A DNA stretch of 64,000 bases, from the NCBI RefSeq assembly GCF_043642205.1, contig NZ_JBHZSG010000013.1:1-64000 (forward strand). Direction: 5' to 3'. Of the stretch, positions 43,586 to 53,499 are shown one piece after another (positions within the stretch are counted from its first letter, which is position 1; the number at the start of each line of letters is the position of its first letter). Made by a program: the position numbers and the translations under genes. The DNA is from Thalassotalea_A litorea. Lineage in GTDB: Bacteria > Pseudomonadota > Gammaproteobacteria > Enterobacterales > Alteromonadaceae. The notes beneath the pieces were generated by a model that did no database searches, was not told the origin of the DNA, and saw only the letters and a list, made by a program, of their open reading frames with translations.

Positions 43586-44533
43586 TTAGGCTTTAAACAT
43601 TGCCGAAATAGACTCTTCATTACTCACACGGCGGATGGCTTCAGAAAGCATGCCGGCAAGGCTTAATTGACGAACTTTATCCAGTTTTTGAATTTCAGGT
43701 TTCAATGGGATGGAATCGGTAACGATCATTTCATCGATTTCTGAGTTGGCAATGTTTTCGGCAGCATTACCGGAAAGGATAGGGTGAGTTGCATAGGCAA
43801 ATACACGGCGAGCACCGTGCTCTTTCAGAGCCGCAGCCGCTTTACAAAGTGTACCGCCGGTATCAATCATGTCATCAACAATAATACAATCGCGACCTTC
43901 AACGTCACCAATGATATGCATTACCTGAGAAACATTCGCTTTCGGACGACGCTTATCGATAATCGCTAAGTCTGTGTCATCAAGCAGTTTGGCTACGGCG
44001 CGTGCACGAACAACACCACCGATATCCGGAGAAACCACAACCGGATTTTCCAAATCTTTATTTAACATGTCTTCTAAAAGAATTGGTGAGCCAAAAACGT
44101 TGTCTACCGGAACGTCAAAGAAGCCTTGGATTTGCTCCGCATGCAGGTCAACGGTTAGTACCCGGTCAACACCAACACTGGACAGGAAATCCGCAACAAC
44201 TTTTGCGGTGATAGGAACACGAGCACTGCGAACGCGACGGTCCTGACGAGCATAACCGAAGTAGGGCATAACCGCGGTAATACGGCCGGCAGAAGCCCGA
44301 CGTAATGCATCGACCATGACGATCAATTCCATTAGGTTATTGTTAGTTGGTGCACAAGTAGATTGGATAATAAATACGTCCGCGCCACGGACGTTTTCGG
44401 TAATTTCAACGCTGATTTCGCCATCACTGAAACTGCCAACTTTTGCATCGCCAATTCCGATATAAAGGCGGTCTGCAATTTTCTTAGCCAGTTCAGGGGT
44501 GGCATTACCCGCAAAAATCTTCATGTCAGGCAC
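43586..44533 (-). CDS. prs: Ribose-phosphate pyrophosphokinase
   Basis: This 315-residue PRPP synthetase joins ribose 5-phosphate and ATP-derived pyrophosphate. It has FSDGEISVEI, YFGYARQDRR, VLTVDLHAEQIQGFF and the PRPP loop CIIVDDMIDTGGTL. The start is GTG at 44533 with GAGG eight bases upstream, giving MPDMK as in E. coli prs, which also uses GTG and is 315 residues. It follows tRNA-Gln and ispE on the same strand, the conserved lolB-ispE-prs cluster. Confidence 0.97.
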   Translation of the reverse strand: MPDMKIFAGNATPELAKKIADRLYIGIGDAKVGSFSDGEISVEITENVRGADVFIIQSTCAPTNNNLMELIVMVDALRRASAGRITAVMPYFGYARQDRRVRSARVPITAKVVADFLSSVGVDRVLTVDLHAEQIQGFFDVPVDNVFGSPILLEDMLNKDLENPVVVSPDIGGVVRARAVAKLLDDTDLAIIDKRRPKANVSQVMHIIGDVEGRDCIIVDDMIDTGGTLCKAAAALKEHGARRVFAYATHPILSGNAAENIANSEIDEMIVTDSIPLKPEIQKLDKVRQLSLAGMLSEAIRRVSNEESISAMFKA

Positions 44534-44642
44534 TGTCTGTTCCTCAGAAACTTAGACATCATTAATGTTAGTACATTAAAACTAAGTTTTAATGTGATAT
44601 TACACGCAGACAACTTTCTTACGAATATTGCCTGGTGTTGTT

Positions 44643-44670
44643 ATTTGCGAGTTGCATGCAACTCGCAAAT
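44643..44670. other. Perfect 28-nt palindrome abutting tRNA-Gln
   Basis: The sequence ATTTGCGAGTTGCA is followed directly by its own reverse complement, with no spacer, ending one base before the tRNA-Gln CCA end. As RNA it would form a 12-13-bp hairpin immediately 3' of the tRNA, a possible processing or partial termination signal between tRNA-Gln and prs. There is no T tract. Confidence 0.7.
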
Positions 44671-44745
44671 TGGCTGGGGTACAAGGATTTGAACCTTGGA
44701 ATGACGGGATCAAAACCCGCTGCCTTACCGCTTGGCTATACCCCA
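44671..44745 (-). tRNA. tRNA-Gln (TTG)
   Basis: A 75-base cloverleaf with encoded CCA: TGGGGTA pairs with TACCCCA, the anticodon loop TTTTGAT holds TTG (44711-44713) and the T loop is TTCAAAT. It lies eight bases after ispE and is probably cotranscribed with lolB-ispE-prs. Confidence 0.98.
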
Positions 44746-44752
44746 AATATTC

Positions 44753-45637
44753 TTAACTCACCCGTTCAAGCTCGGCCAGAACCGGTGATGAATTTACCCC
44801 ATTGGCGATAAATGAACGCACATCAGGAGGCAGTTTCGACTGTACTTGTCTGGCTTCTTCCAGCGAGGTAAAACTGGAAAAAATACAACCACCTGTACCG
44901 GTCAGTCGAGACGGGGCGTATTCTAACAACCAAGCCATTAATTTGGCAACCTCGGGATACAGGTTAGTGACTAATTTTTCACAGTCATTATGGCACGCCT
45001 GTAGATCCAGGTGGGCTCTTTGCTGTGTCGTCAGTTTTTTGGTGTGACGAGGCAAATCCGGATGTTGGAATATACTGGCGGTGGATATATGGCACGAAGG
45101 CACAGTAATTAAAAATACCGGACAGTCAATGTTGACCGGGGTAATGATTTCCCCGACGCCTTCGGCAAACGCACTGTGACCGTGAACAAAAATCGGCACA
45201 TCTGCTCCCAGCGCTAAGCCAATGTCGGCCAGATTTTGTCGGCTCAGGCGCAAATCCCAAATTTTATTCAATGCCAGTAGAGTGGTTGCCGCATTCGATG
45301 AACCACCGCCTAAGCCACCGCCCATGGGTAACTTCTTTTCCAGCACAATATCCATACCCAGGGGGGCTGAACTATGTGTCAATGCACAGTGCTCTTGAAT
45401 TGCATTTTTCAACGATAGTGCGGCTCGGTAAATCAGGTTTTCCTGAAGTGGCACCCCTGGTATTTCTGGCGTTAAGGTGATGTTGTTATCGTCACGACGT
45501 GTGAATGTGAGCTTGTCGCCGAAATCGAGAAACTGAAAAACGGTTTCCAGCTCATGATAACCATCGGCGCGTTGATTGGTGATGTGCAAAAATCGATTTA
45601 TTTTTGCCACCGACGAAAAAGAGAGTGATGTATTCAT
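44753..45637 (-). CDS. ispE: 4-diphosphocytidyl-2-C-methyl-D-erythritol kinase
   Basis: This 294-residue GHMP kinase of the MEP isoprenoid pathway phosphorylates CDP-ME. It has the N-terminal VAKINRFLHITNQRADGYHELETVF, the ATP-binding LPMGGGLGGGSSNAATTL, GADVPIFVHG and C-terminal LTGTGGCIFSSF. I start at the ATG at 45637; the upstream 24 codons do not match the family. It follows lolB by 22 bases. Confidence 0.96.
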   Translation of the reverse strand: MNTSLSFSSVAKINRFLHITNQRADGYHELETVFQFLDFGDKLTFTRRDDNNITLTPEIPGVPLQENLIYRAALSLKNAIQEHCALTHSSAPLGMDIVLEKKLPMGGGLGGGSSNAATTLLALNKIWDLRLSRQNLADIGLALGADVPIFVHGHSAFAEGVGEIITPVNIDCPVFLITVPSCHISTASIFQHPDLPRHTKKLTTQQRAHLDLQACHNDCEKLVTNLYPEVAKLMAWLLEYAPSRLTGTGGCIFSSFTSLEEARQVQSKLPPDVRSFIANGVNSSPVLAELERVS

Positions 45638-45659
45638 AGATTTTGTTCGCCAGGCTCTA

Positions 45660-46331
45660 TCAATCGAGTTGCCAGTCAGAAATTGCCAGTTTGATCGTGA
45701 GCTGGCCATGTTTTAGGGTTAATTTACTGGGCATGTAATGATCATCTACTTTGGTAAATGCCTGGTAATCAATTTGCCACAGTTGATTATCACGCCGTGC
45801 CTGAATTCTGGCCGGTAAACCATTTTCCGAATTAAAAAATAATGCATCCTGAGGTTTCGCTTTTGCACCTTTTATCCAGTACGTCAGATCATCTACAGGC
45901 AATTGAATACCGGAAATGCCCGCTAATAAAGGCTGTAACTGTTCACCGGTGTAGCGTTTACCATCGATTTTTAATTCATAACCGGAATCAATCGAAGATA
46001 GGGTTAACACGTTTACACCAAGAAACGTGGTTAAATTTAGCATCACCTGATCTTGATCGTGACGCCAATAGAGGTTGGCACTTTTGCGTTCAGAGCCTTG
46101 CATAAATGCAATTTTGCCTTTTACCAGCCATTCGCTAATTTCTGTCATTTGCTGTTGACGCAGTTTTTGCGCGGCAACGCTTTGCGGTTCGGGGGGCTGA
46201 CTAAATAGCGCACAGGCACTCAATGTGGTCGAAATTAATGCGGCTTGTAAGATTAAACGCCATTGTTTTAAGCCTGAGATACGTGTTGCAGAGAGCAGGC
46301 TCGGGGTTGGACGCGCAATAGGTAGAGTCAT
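45660..46331 (-). CDS. lolB: Outer-membrane lipoprotein LolB
   Basis: This 223-residue lipoprotein receives lipoproteins from LolA and inserts them in the outer membrane. A basic N-terminus and hydrophobic stretch end in the lipobox LSAC (Cys40), preceded by an unusually long n-region of about 25 residues. The mature part has WLVKGKIAFMQGSERKSANLYW, LTTFLGVNVLTL and LPVDDLTYWIKG, typical of LolB. It is divergent from hemA, a conserved pair. Confidence 0.93.
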   Translation of the reverse strand: MTLPIARPTPSLLSATRISGLKQWRLILQAALISTTLSACALFSQPPEPQSVAAQKLRQQQMTEISEWLVKGKIAFMQGSERKSANLYWRHDQDQVMLNLTTFLGVNVLTLSSIDSGYELKIDGKRYTGEQLQPLLAGISGIQLPVDDLTYWIKGAKAKPQDALFFNSENGLPARIQARRDNQLWQIDYQAFTKVDDHYMPSKLTLKHGQLTIKLAISDWQLD

Positions 46332-46529
46332 AAATTACATTATTACCAAAATAGAATGGCGAATTTGAGTGGCATATATTGCACCACATTTATCAGGGTA
46401 CTTTCAATCATCCGTTTAATTTCGTAAAATTAGCAACATTGTTTCTTGTTATTATCGATATTGCGTATTGAACGCAGCAAAGATAACAAGATAAGCCTTA
46501 TTCGACAACCGGACCACAGCTTCTAACCT

Positions 46530-47801
46530 ATGCCCATTTTTGCCGTTGGAATTAATCACAAAACAGCCCCAGTGTCTGTGCGTGAAAAAATAGCATTCAG
46601 TCCAGACAATTTAACCAATGCGCTGCAGGAAATGGTTAGTGAGTTGTCCTGCAAAGAAGCCGCGATCCTGTCGACCTGTAATCGAACTGAACTCTATTTC
46701 GTGCAAGAGCAACCCGTTAATGAGGTTAAGCAGCAAGTTACGGGTTGGTTAGAGCAATATCATCAGGTGCCTGCGAGTATTATTTCGCCAACCTTATACT
46801 GGCATCATGATCAACAAGCGGTGAATCACATGATGCGCGTTGCCTGCGGGCTAGACTCGCTGATCTTGGGCGAACCGCAAATACTCGGACAAATGAAACA
46901 AGCCTACAGTCAGGCAAAAGCTGCGGGCTCGATGAAAATCATCATGGAACGGTTGTTCCAACGCACGTTCGGGGTTGCTAAACAAGTCAGAACGGAAACC
47001 GAAATTGGTGCCAGTGCCGTGTCTGTGGCGTTTGCGGCTGTAAATTTAGCCAAGCATATTTTTGGTCAGTTAAAACAAACCAAAGTGTTATTGATTGGTG
47101 CTGGCGAAACCATTGAGCTGGTTGCTCGTCATTTATATGACAATCAGGTTGGTAAAATCACGGTTGCGAACCGCACCGTAGCGCGCGCTGAACATATGGC
47201 CAAGAGCGTCGGTGCCGATGTTATTACGCTGGCGCAGATCCCAGAGCATATAGGCGATGCGGACATTGTCATATCTTCAACCGGCTCGACCTTACCAATT
47301 ATCGGCAAGGGGATGATTGAAAGCGCGTTATCTCGTCGCCGTCGCCGTCCGATATTTATGGTGGATATCGCTGTTCCAAGGGATATTGAAGAACAGGTTG
47401 CGGAACTTGAAGATGTATTTCTTTACACCGTCGATGATCTACAGGGCATCGTTGCGCAAAATCTGGAAAACCGTCGTAAAGCTGCAGAACAGGCGGAAAC
47501 CATTGTCGGTAGTCAAAGCGATGATTTTATGGCTTGGTTGCGCGGGCTGAATACGCAGGATGCGGTAATCGCTTATCGTCAACAGTGTATGGAACGACGC
47601 GATATGTTGTTGGAAAAAGCCAAACAACAACTGGCCAATAGTAAAGATCCTGAACAGGTTATCGCCGAACTTGCCACCAAGTTAACCAATAATCTAATGC
47701 ATGCGCCAACGCGTGCCATTCAAAATGCCGCGCAGGGTGGCGAACTGGATAAAATTATTTATCTGCACGATGTCTTTGATTTAGATAAAAAAGACTCTTA
47801 A
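46530..47801 (+). CDS. hemA: Glutamyl-tRNA reductase
   Basis: This 423-residue enzyme makes glutamate-1-semialdehyde, the first committed step of C5 haem synthesis. Catalytic Cys50 sits in LSTCNRTELYF; EPQILGQMKQAY, the NADPH-binding LLIGAGETIELVARHL and VDIAVPRDIE follow, with a C-terminal dimerisation domain. It begins 198 bases from lolB and is followed by prfA after 26 bases, as in E. coli. Confidence 0.97.
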   Translation: MPIFAVGINHKTAPVSVREKIAFSPDNLTNALQEMVSELSCKEAAILSTCNRTELYFVQEQPVNEVKQQVTGWLEQYHQVPASIISPTLYWHHDQQAVNHMMRVACGLDSLILGEPQILGQMKQAYSQAKAAGSMKIIMERLFQRTFGVAKQVRTETEIGASAVSVAFAAVNLAKHIFGQLKQTKVLLIGAGETIELVARHLYDNQVGKITVANRTVARAEHMAKSVGADVITLAQIPEHIGDADIVISSTGSTLPIIGKGMIESALSRRRRRPIFMVDIAVPRDIEEQVAELEDVFLYTVDDLQGIVAQNLENRRKAAEQAETIVGSQSDDFMAWLRGLNTQDAVIAYRQQCMERRDMLLEKAKQQLANSKDPEQVIAELATKLTNNLMHAPTRAIQNAAQGGELDKIIYLHDVFDLDKKDS

Positions 47802-47827
47802 AAAACAACATTGCGAATTCAAATTAA

Positions 47828-48916
47828 ATGAAACAATCTGTCTATCAAAAACTGGAAATTCTGGTTGAACGTTTTGAAGAAGTTCAGGCGTTATTATCTG
47901 ATCCGGATGTCATTTCCGATCAGGAAAAATTTCGCGCGCTTTCCAAAGAATTTTCTCAGCTTGAAGAAGTGACTAAAGTCTTTAACGAGTACAAGCAGGC
48001 TCAAGATAATCTGGAAATGTCTCAGGAAATGCTCAAGGATGATGATCCGGATATGCGTGAGATGGCTCAGGAAGAATTCAAAGGCGCAAAAGAGGCGATT
48101 GAATCTTTGACCGAGCAACTACAGATTTTATTGCTACCTAAAGATCCAAACGACGACAACAACTGTTTTGTTGAAATTCGTGCCGGTGCCGGTGGTGATG
48201 AAGCGGCAATTTTCGCAGGTGATTTGTACCGCATGTATACGCGCTATGCGGAAAAACAAGGCTGGAGTACCGAAGTGCTGAATATGAATGAAGGTGAGCA
48301 CGGCGGATACAAAGAAGTCATTGTTAAAATCAATGGCGATAGCGTCTATGGTCAGATGAAGTTTGAAAGTGGTGGCCATCGTGTGCAACGAGTGCCGGAA
48401 ACCGAATCGCAAGGGCGTGTTCACACATCCGCCTGTACCGTTGTGGTGATGCCTGAGATCCCGGAAGCACAAGCCATAGAAATTAACAAAGCTGATTTGA
48501 AAGTAGATACTTTCAGGGCATCAGGGGCTGGCGGACAGCACGTTAACAAAACCGATTCCGCTATACGTATAACGCACGTGCCCACAGGCATTGTCGTTGA
48601 GTGTCAGGATCAGCGCTCTCAGCATAAAAACCGAGCTCAGGCGATGTCGGTATTGCAAGCCAGGTTGCAGCAGGCTGAAGATGAAAAGCGTCGCAGTGAA
48701 GAAGAATCGTCCCGTCGTAACCTAGTAGCTAGTGGTGATCGTTCAGAGCGGATCCGTACTTATAACTATCCGCAAGGCCGGATGACAGATCACCGTATTA
48801 ACCTGACTTTGTATCGTTTAAATGAAGTGATTGAAGGTAACTTGCAATTGGTTTTAGAACCTATCATGCAGGAAAATCAGGCGGACTTGTTAGCCGCGCT
48901 AGCTGAACAAAATTAA
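47828..48916 (+). CDS. prfA: Peptide chain release factor 1
   Basis: This 362-residue factor reads UAA/UAG. It has the GGQ motif at 235-237 (GAGGQHVNKTDSAIRITH), the stop-codon-recognition region RVPETESQGRVHTSACTVVVMPE, and the C-terminal LYRLNEVIEGNL. It lies between hemA and prmC, whose product methylates the GGQ glutamine, so factor and modifier are made together. Confidence 0.97.
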   Translation: MKQSVYQKLEILVERFEEVQALLSDPDVISDQEKFRALSKEFSQLEEVTKVFNEYKQAQDNLEMSQEMLKDDDPDMREMAQEEFKGAKEAIESLTEQLQILLLPKDPNDDNNCFVEIRAGAGGDEAAIFAGDLYRMYTRYAEKQGWSTEVLNMNEGEHGGYKEVIVKINGDSVYGQMKFESGGHRVQRVPETESQGRVHTSACTVVVMPEIPEAQAIEINKADLKVDTFRASGAGGQHVNKTDSAIRITHVPTGIVVECQDQRSQHKNRAQAMSVLQARLQQAEDEKRRSEEESSRRNLVASGDRSERIRTYNYPQGRMTDHRINLTLYRLNEVIEGNLQLVLEPIMQENQADLLAALAEQN

Positions 48917-48930
48917 CTATCGATACGCCT

Positions 48931-49869
48931 GTGAGCTCATCTGAAAAAACCGCTGCTCAAACCGCTAATGAAAACGGTGTAGAAAACGGTGTAGAAAACG
49001 GCGTTAAAACCGATTTTCAATGCTTGTCCATTGCCAAAGTCTTGCAACGGGGGCAGCAGCAATTAGTGGAACATCAGATTGTCGATAGCCCTAAGCTCGA
49101 TTGCCAACTATTGTTGGCTTTTGTGCTGAATGTTCGCAGCAGTTACTTACTTGCCTGGCCGGAAAAAGAAATTACCGGGCAACAACACAACGATTTCTTG
49201 CAGCTGTTAAATCGACGGTCTCAAGGCGAGCCCATTGCTTTTTTACTGGGTAAGCAAGAGTTTTGGTCATTACCCTTTAACGTTTCCCCATGTACATTGA
49301 TCCCAAGACCCGATACCGAAGTTCTGGTGGAAACCGTCTTGGATGACTACCCGGCATTATCGAATATTCGACTATTGGATTTAGGTACCGGCACTGGCGC
49401 TATTGCTTTAGCGCTCGGCCACGAAAAACCCGATTGGCAAATTGACGCCGTTGATTTTAATGATGATGCGGTTGCGCTTGCGAAAAGTAACGCCGAGCAG
49501 TTAGAAATCGCAGGGGTAAATATCTATCAAAGCGACTGGTTTGCAAACGTGTCCAAAGCCAGTAAATTTGATGTCATCGTATCCAACCCGCCATATATCG
49601 ATGAACAGGATCCGCATCTCTCTCAGGGGGATGTGCGCTTTGAGCCAAAATCGGCTCTGGTCGCCGAGGAGCAGGGATTTAAAGATATCCGCGATATTAT
49701 CGCCACCAGTCGATGCTATTTAAAGCGCGGCGGAATGTTGTATATTGAACATGGATTTGAGCAACACCTGATTATTCAGCAGATATACCAGGAATATGGC
49801 TATGGTGATATTGAAACGGTAAAGGATTATAACGACCAGCCACGGATGACGAAGGGACGTTGGCACTAG
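48931..49869 (+). CDS. prmC: Release factor glutamine methyltransferase
   Basis: This 312-residue SAM enzyme methylates the Gln of GGQ in release factors. It has EFWSLPFNVSPCTLIPRPDTE, the SAM motif LDLGTGTGAIALAL and NPPY (from Asn219). The GTG start at 48931 gives an N-terminal extension of about 30 residues relative to E. coli, including three ENGV units encoded by 12-bp tandem repeats (48970-49005). A downstream TTG around 49022 would remove the extension; which start is used is uncertain. Confidence 0.94.
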   Translation: MSSSEKTAAQTANENGVENGVENGVKTDFQCLSIAKVLQRGQQQLVEHQIVDSPKLDCQLLLAFVLNVRSSYLLAWPEKEITGQQHNDFLQLLNRRSQGEPIAFLLGKQEFWSLPFNVSPCTLIPRPDTEVLVETVLDDYPALSNIRLLDLGTGTGAIALALGHEKPDWQIDAVDFNDDAVALAKSNAEQLEIAGVNIYQSDWFANVSKASKFDVIVSNPPYIDEQDPHLSQGDVRFEPKSALVAEEQGFKDIRDIIATSRCYLKRGGMLYIEHGFEQHLIIQQIYQEYGYGDIETVKDYNDQPRMTKGRWH

Positions 49870-49921
49870 GTGCCCCTGGGCAATGGCAAGTGCGACGCCA
49901 TCATTATGGCGTCATCATCAT

Positions 49922-50662
49922 TTACGATTGGGCGTTTATGCGCTGACCGTTAACCCCGATACTGTCATCACACATCAGATAAATATATGCTGGCATAATG
50001 GCTTCGGCGCTTGCTATTTTGCTTTTATCTTCCGCGGGAAACGCGGTTTGTCGCATCTTAGTGTCTGTAGCGCCAGGGTTGATCGCATTGGTGCGAAGGC
50101 CACTTTTTTCATATTCATCCGCAATCACCTGCATCATGCCCTCGGTGGCAAATTTTGAGATACTGTAAGGTCCCCAATATGCTCGTCCCTGATTACCTAC
50201 GCCTGATGTGGTAAACAATAATGAGCTATTGTTGGCTTTTTGCAACGCTGGGATCAATGCTTGCGCGAGATAAAATTGCGCATTTAGGTTTACTTGCATA
50301 ACGTCATCCCAAATCTGCCCGGCGATATTCACAAACGGGGTAAGCTCGCCCAGCATCGACGCATTTAACAGAGCGCCGTCTAATCGAGAAAACTGGTCGG
50401 TAATGGTATTCACCATATCTTGATAGTTTTGCGGTGTTGCACCTTTCATGTCCAAAGGGACAATCGCCGGTTCCGGGTAGCCTGCGGCTACGATTTCATC
50501 GTAAACCTGTTCCAACTTGGCAACAGTACGACCCAACAAAATGACCGTCGCGCCATACTTTGCATAGTGAATCGATGCCTGCTTACCAATGCCGTCACCC
50601 GCACCTGTAACTAAAAGGGTTTTATTGGCTAAACATTGCGCACTCGGTTGATAATCAATCAT
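49922..50662 (-). CDS. yciK: YciK-type short-chain dehydrogenase
   Basis: This 246-residue SDR oxidoreductase has the cofactor motif VTGAGDGIGKQ, the NAS segment ALLNASMLGELTP, the catalytic Ser/Tyr/Lys (FTTSGVGNQGRAYWGPYSISKFA) and NAINPGATDTKMR. The N-terminus DYQPSAQCLANKTLLVTG and overall pattern match YciK. Its substrate is unknown. It is convergent with prmC. Confidence 0.9.
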   Translation of the reverse strand: MIDYQPSAQCLANKTLLVTGAGDGIGKQASIHYAKYGATVILLGRTVAKLEQVYDEIVAAGYPEPAIVPLDMKGATPQNYQDMVNTITDQFSRLDGALLNASMLGELTPFVNIAGQIWDDVMQVNLNAQFYLAQALIPALQKANNSSLLFTTSGVGNQGRAYWGPYSISKFATEGMMQVIADEYEKSGLRTNAINPGATDTKMRQTAFPAEDKSKIASAEAIMPAYIYLMCDDSIGVNGQRINAQS

Positions 50663-50963
50663 AAGAATATAGATAAAGGAAACTGATAGAGGTATTCTAC
50701 CTAGGCTAAGTTTGGCTTTCGAGAATTTATTAATAATTTATATAAGAAAAGCCGGTTTTGCTTTATTTTCTGCAAAAAAACGCTAGATTAGATTGCCATC
50801 TTGAGCTAAGTTAGAAAAAACTAACTGGTCTAACTAGTTATATCTGTTCTTAATTTAATAAGAGAAATGACAGAACAGGTACTTTTAAAATAACAATGAA
50901 CTGTAAAGTGACTTTGTAAAAACAACAAGAAATAAAGACTTTACTGGCTTTTGGGGAGAATAC

Positions 50964-53348
50964 ATGAAAAAGCTCTTACTATGTCTGGCGGTTACCAGCG
51001 CCTTGGGCCTAAGTGGATGTGATTCTGAATCCATTGATGATGTTGTCAATGAGAATTCTGGCGAGGCTGTTAAACCGATTTCTACGGTAGCTTTCGATCC
51101 TTCTAACGGGGTACTTTCTTTCCCCAACAACATCCTGTTTTCCGGAACAACCGATGGCACCTTAAACCTGCCCGTTGTTGACCCAACGAATTTATCGGAT
51201 CCATTAGTGGCGGCAAACGCACTCGATGGCTGGTCAACCAACCAACCTTTTATTCAGTCCTTTAATTTTGCCGAAGGCGTTGGCCTTGATCCCGTTGCGA
51301 TATACAGCACCGATGCGGTAAGTTTGTTTGAAGTTGCCGCTGGTGGAGATGCCGAGTGTCCTGATTTTACCCGTGGACTGGCTTGTGCGCCGCGTGCAAA
51401 ATTAGTATTAGGTGAAGATTTTATCGTCCAGGCTGCCGGTAATGATTTAGCCATCGTACCGCTAAAACCACTTAAAGCGAAGACAACATACGTTTTAGCG
51501 TTAACCGATCGCTTAATGGATACGGAAGGCTTGCCAATTGCTCCGTCTTCCACGTATGAATTAATCCGAACCGATATCTCTACACCGCTTGCTGACCCAT
51601 CGCAATTAGCGTTGCAGGCACAAACCAATAGTTTTGAAAGCATTGCTGAAGGTTTTAATATTAACCGCGATAGCATTATTTATACGGCGGCGTTCACCAC
51701 TCAGTCGATCGAAGATTCATTATTAGTTACCAAGCAATTGCTCGCGGCTAGCCTTAACCCTGAAACGGCTTTATTCTCGACACCTGTCGTTGGTGTTCAA
51801 AATACGGGCATTAACGCTGCGCAAGCTCTTGGCTTAACGGGTGACCCGCAATTAGGTGCTCTTTACGCTAGCGCAAAAATATATGCCGGCCAAATAAATG
51901 TACCTTATTATTTGGGCGTTCCAGTCAGAGATGAAGACGGCAATATTGTTGACCCAACACCAGCTATTACCGAACCGTGGACCGCCATGTGCGATTCAGG
52001 CGCTGTTTTAGCCGCCATTGACCCATCAATATTGCCTGCAGAACCGCAGTCTTTGTCGGATGGTGCCTGTATGCAGTTTGGTTTACGTGATTTACCTCAA
52101 CTTGGATTAGATACAGAGCGTAATATCACCAAATTCAATCCCATTCCTAAGATGAAAGAAGTTCAGGCGGTTGACGTGCAGATGACCGTACCTGATGTGG
52201 CGAGTGCGAATGCGGTTCGTCCGGCACTAGGTATGTTGCCTGATTTGGTTGAGCCTGATAACGGTTGGCCTGTGGTTATTTTGCAACATGGTGTTACAGG
52301 TAATAAAGAGCAAATGTTAGCAATTAGTGGGGTATTGTCTGCTGCCGGTTTCGCAACCGTAGCCATTGATCACCCACTGCATTCGAGCCGGGGCTATGGT
52401 CCAATCGATGCGTCGGTGAATCCATTTGCCTATTTGAATATTGCTAACCTGTTAAACTCTCGCGATAACTTACGTCAAAGTACGGCGGATTTGTTAGCGC
52501 TTCGCTTAGGTTTGAATTTTACCCAAGGTGCGAACATCGATGCGTCACAAACCTATTTCCTAGGTGCGTCGCTTGGTGCAATTACCGGTGTTAACTTTGT
52601 TGCATTGAGTAACACTAGCGTAATGACCGGTAGTGCTCAGCAGGACGCGGTGTTAAATGCGATGTTTGACGTGAAAGCCAGTACGTTATCGACACCAGGT
52701 GGTGCGATTCCTAATTTCCTGGTGACCTCACCATCGTTTGAAAACCTGATCAAAGCAAATCTAGCTTATTCGAGCTCTGAAGAGTTTCAACAATATGCTA
52801 ATCAAGTGTTAGGCGCCGGAGCTGCAGATCCACAGCAGTTAGCTGCTATCTGGGATGATTTCCTTGGGTTATTGACACCTGCACAGTTGGGGGCTCTTAA
52901 TAGCACGTTTGCACAGTTTACTTTCGCCGCGCAGTCTATTCTTGATGCGGGTGACCCTCTGAACTATGCACCTATGCTAGTTGCCAACGGTGCGCCAATC
53001 CATGTACTTGAAGTTGTAGGTAATGGTATGGATAACCTGCCGGATCAGGTCATCCCGAATACGGTTGCCGATCATCCAATTTCTGGTTCAACGCCGTTAA
53101 TTGATAATCTAATGCTAAATGTTGTGAAATCTACAACGGCATCAACTGATGGTATGCCTATCTCAGGTGCGGTTAAGTTTGTTAATGGTCATCATGGCTC
53201 AATCTTATCTCCGTTCCCGACGGCGGGTTCACCAGATGCAGCATTGAGTGCACGTACGACACAGGAAATGCAAAACCAGGTGGTAACATACTTCCTGACC
53301 GGTGGTACGGTTATCCCGGTGACGGATACTGAAGTTGTTCTGCAGTAA
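50964..53348 (+). CDS. VolA/Pla-1-type outer-membrane phospholipase lipoprotein
   Basis: This 794-residue lipoprotein (MKKLLLCLAVTSALGLSGC, Cys19) has GGGGAG upstream. The N-terminal half is a beta-rich Big-like domain (STVAFDPSNGVLSFPNNILFSG ... PLKPLKAKTTYVLALTDRLMD). The C-terminal half is an alpha/beta hydrolase with PVVILQHGVTGNKEQML, the nucleophile elbow GASLG (Ser536) and a His in NGHHGS. This matches Vibrio VolA, a surface lysophospholipase that releases fatty acids for uptake, and related Pla-1 lipases. No chaperone gene is adjacent. Confidence 0.88.
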   Translation: MKKLLLCLAVTSALGLSGCDSESIDDVVNENSGEAVKPISTVAFDPSNGVLSFPNNILFSGTTDGTLNLPVVDPTNLSDPLVAANALDGWSTNQPFIQSFNFAEGVGLDPVAIYSTDAVSLFEVAAGGDAECPDFTRGLACAPRAKLVLGEDFIVQAAGNDLAIVPLKPLKAKTTYVLALTDRLMDTEGLPIAPSSTYELIRTDISTPLADPSQLALQAQTNSFESIAEGFNINRDSIIYTAAFTTQSIEDSLLVTKQLLAASLNPETALFSTPVVGVQNTGINAAQALGLTGDPQLGALYASAKIYAGQINVPYYLGVPVRDEDGNIVDPTPAITEPWTAMCDSGAVLAAIDPSILPAEPQSLSDGACMQFGLRDLPQLGLDTERNITKFNPIPKMKEVQAVDVQMTVPDVASANAVRPALGMLPDLVEPDNGWPVVILQHGVTGNKEQMLAISGVLSAAGFATVAIDHPLHSSRGYGPIDASVNPFAYLNIANLLNSRDNLRQSTADLLALRLGLNFTQGANIDASQTYFLGASLGAITGVNFVALSNTSVMTGSAQQDAVLNAMFDVKASTLSTPGGAIPNFLVTSPSFENLIKANLAYSSSEEFQQYANQVLGAGAADPQQLAAIWDDFLGLLTPAQLGALNSTFAQFTFAAQSILDAGDPLNYAPMLVANGAPIHVLEVVGNGMDNLPDQVIPNTVADHPISGSTPLIDNLMLNVVKSTTASTDGMPISGAVKFVNGHHGSILSPFPTAGSPDAALSARTTQEMQNQVVTYFLTGGTVIPVTDTEVVLQ

Positions 53349-53371
53349 TATTTGCTTGCAATAATTGCGTG

Positions 53372-53396
53372 AAAAGGAGGCTAAGCCTCCTTTTTT
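53372..53396 (+). terminator. Terminator after the VolA-like gene
   Basis: AAAAGGAGGC, loop TAA, GCCTCCTTTT, then TT; 24 bases after the stop. Confidence 0.92.
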
Positions 53397-53499
53397 GTAT
53401 TCAATGTTTTGTCATAATGAGATAACATCAAAACATCAATCAGTATCTGTTTTTTAATTTTACTTTTAATTTAACCATTGAATCCCCAGGAGAAAGAAA

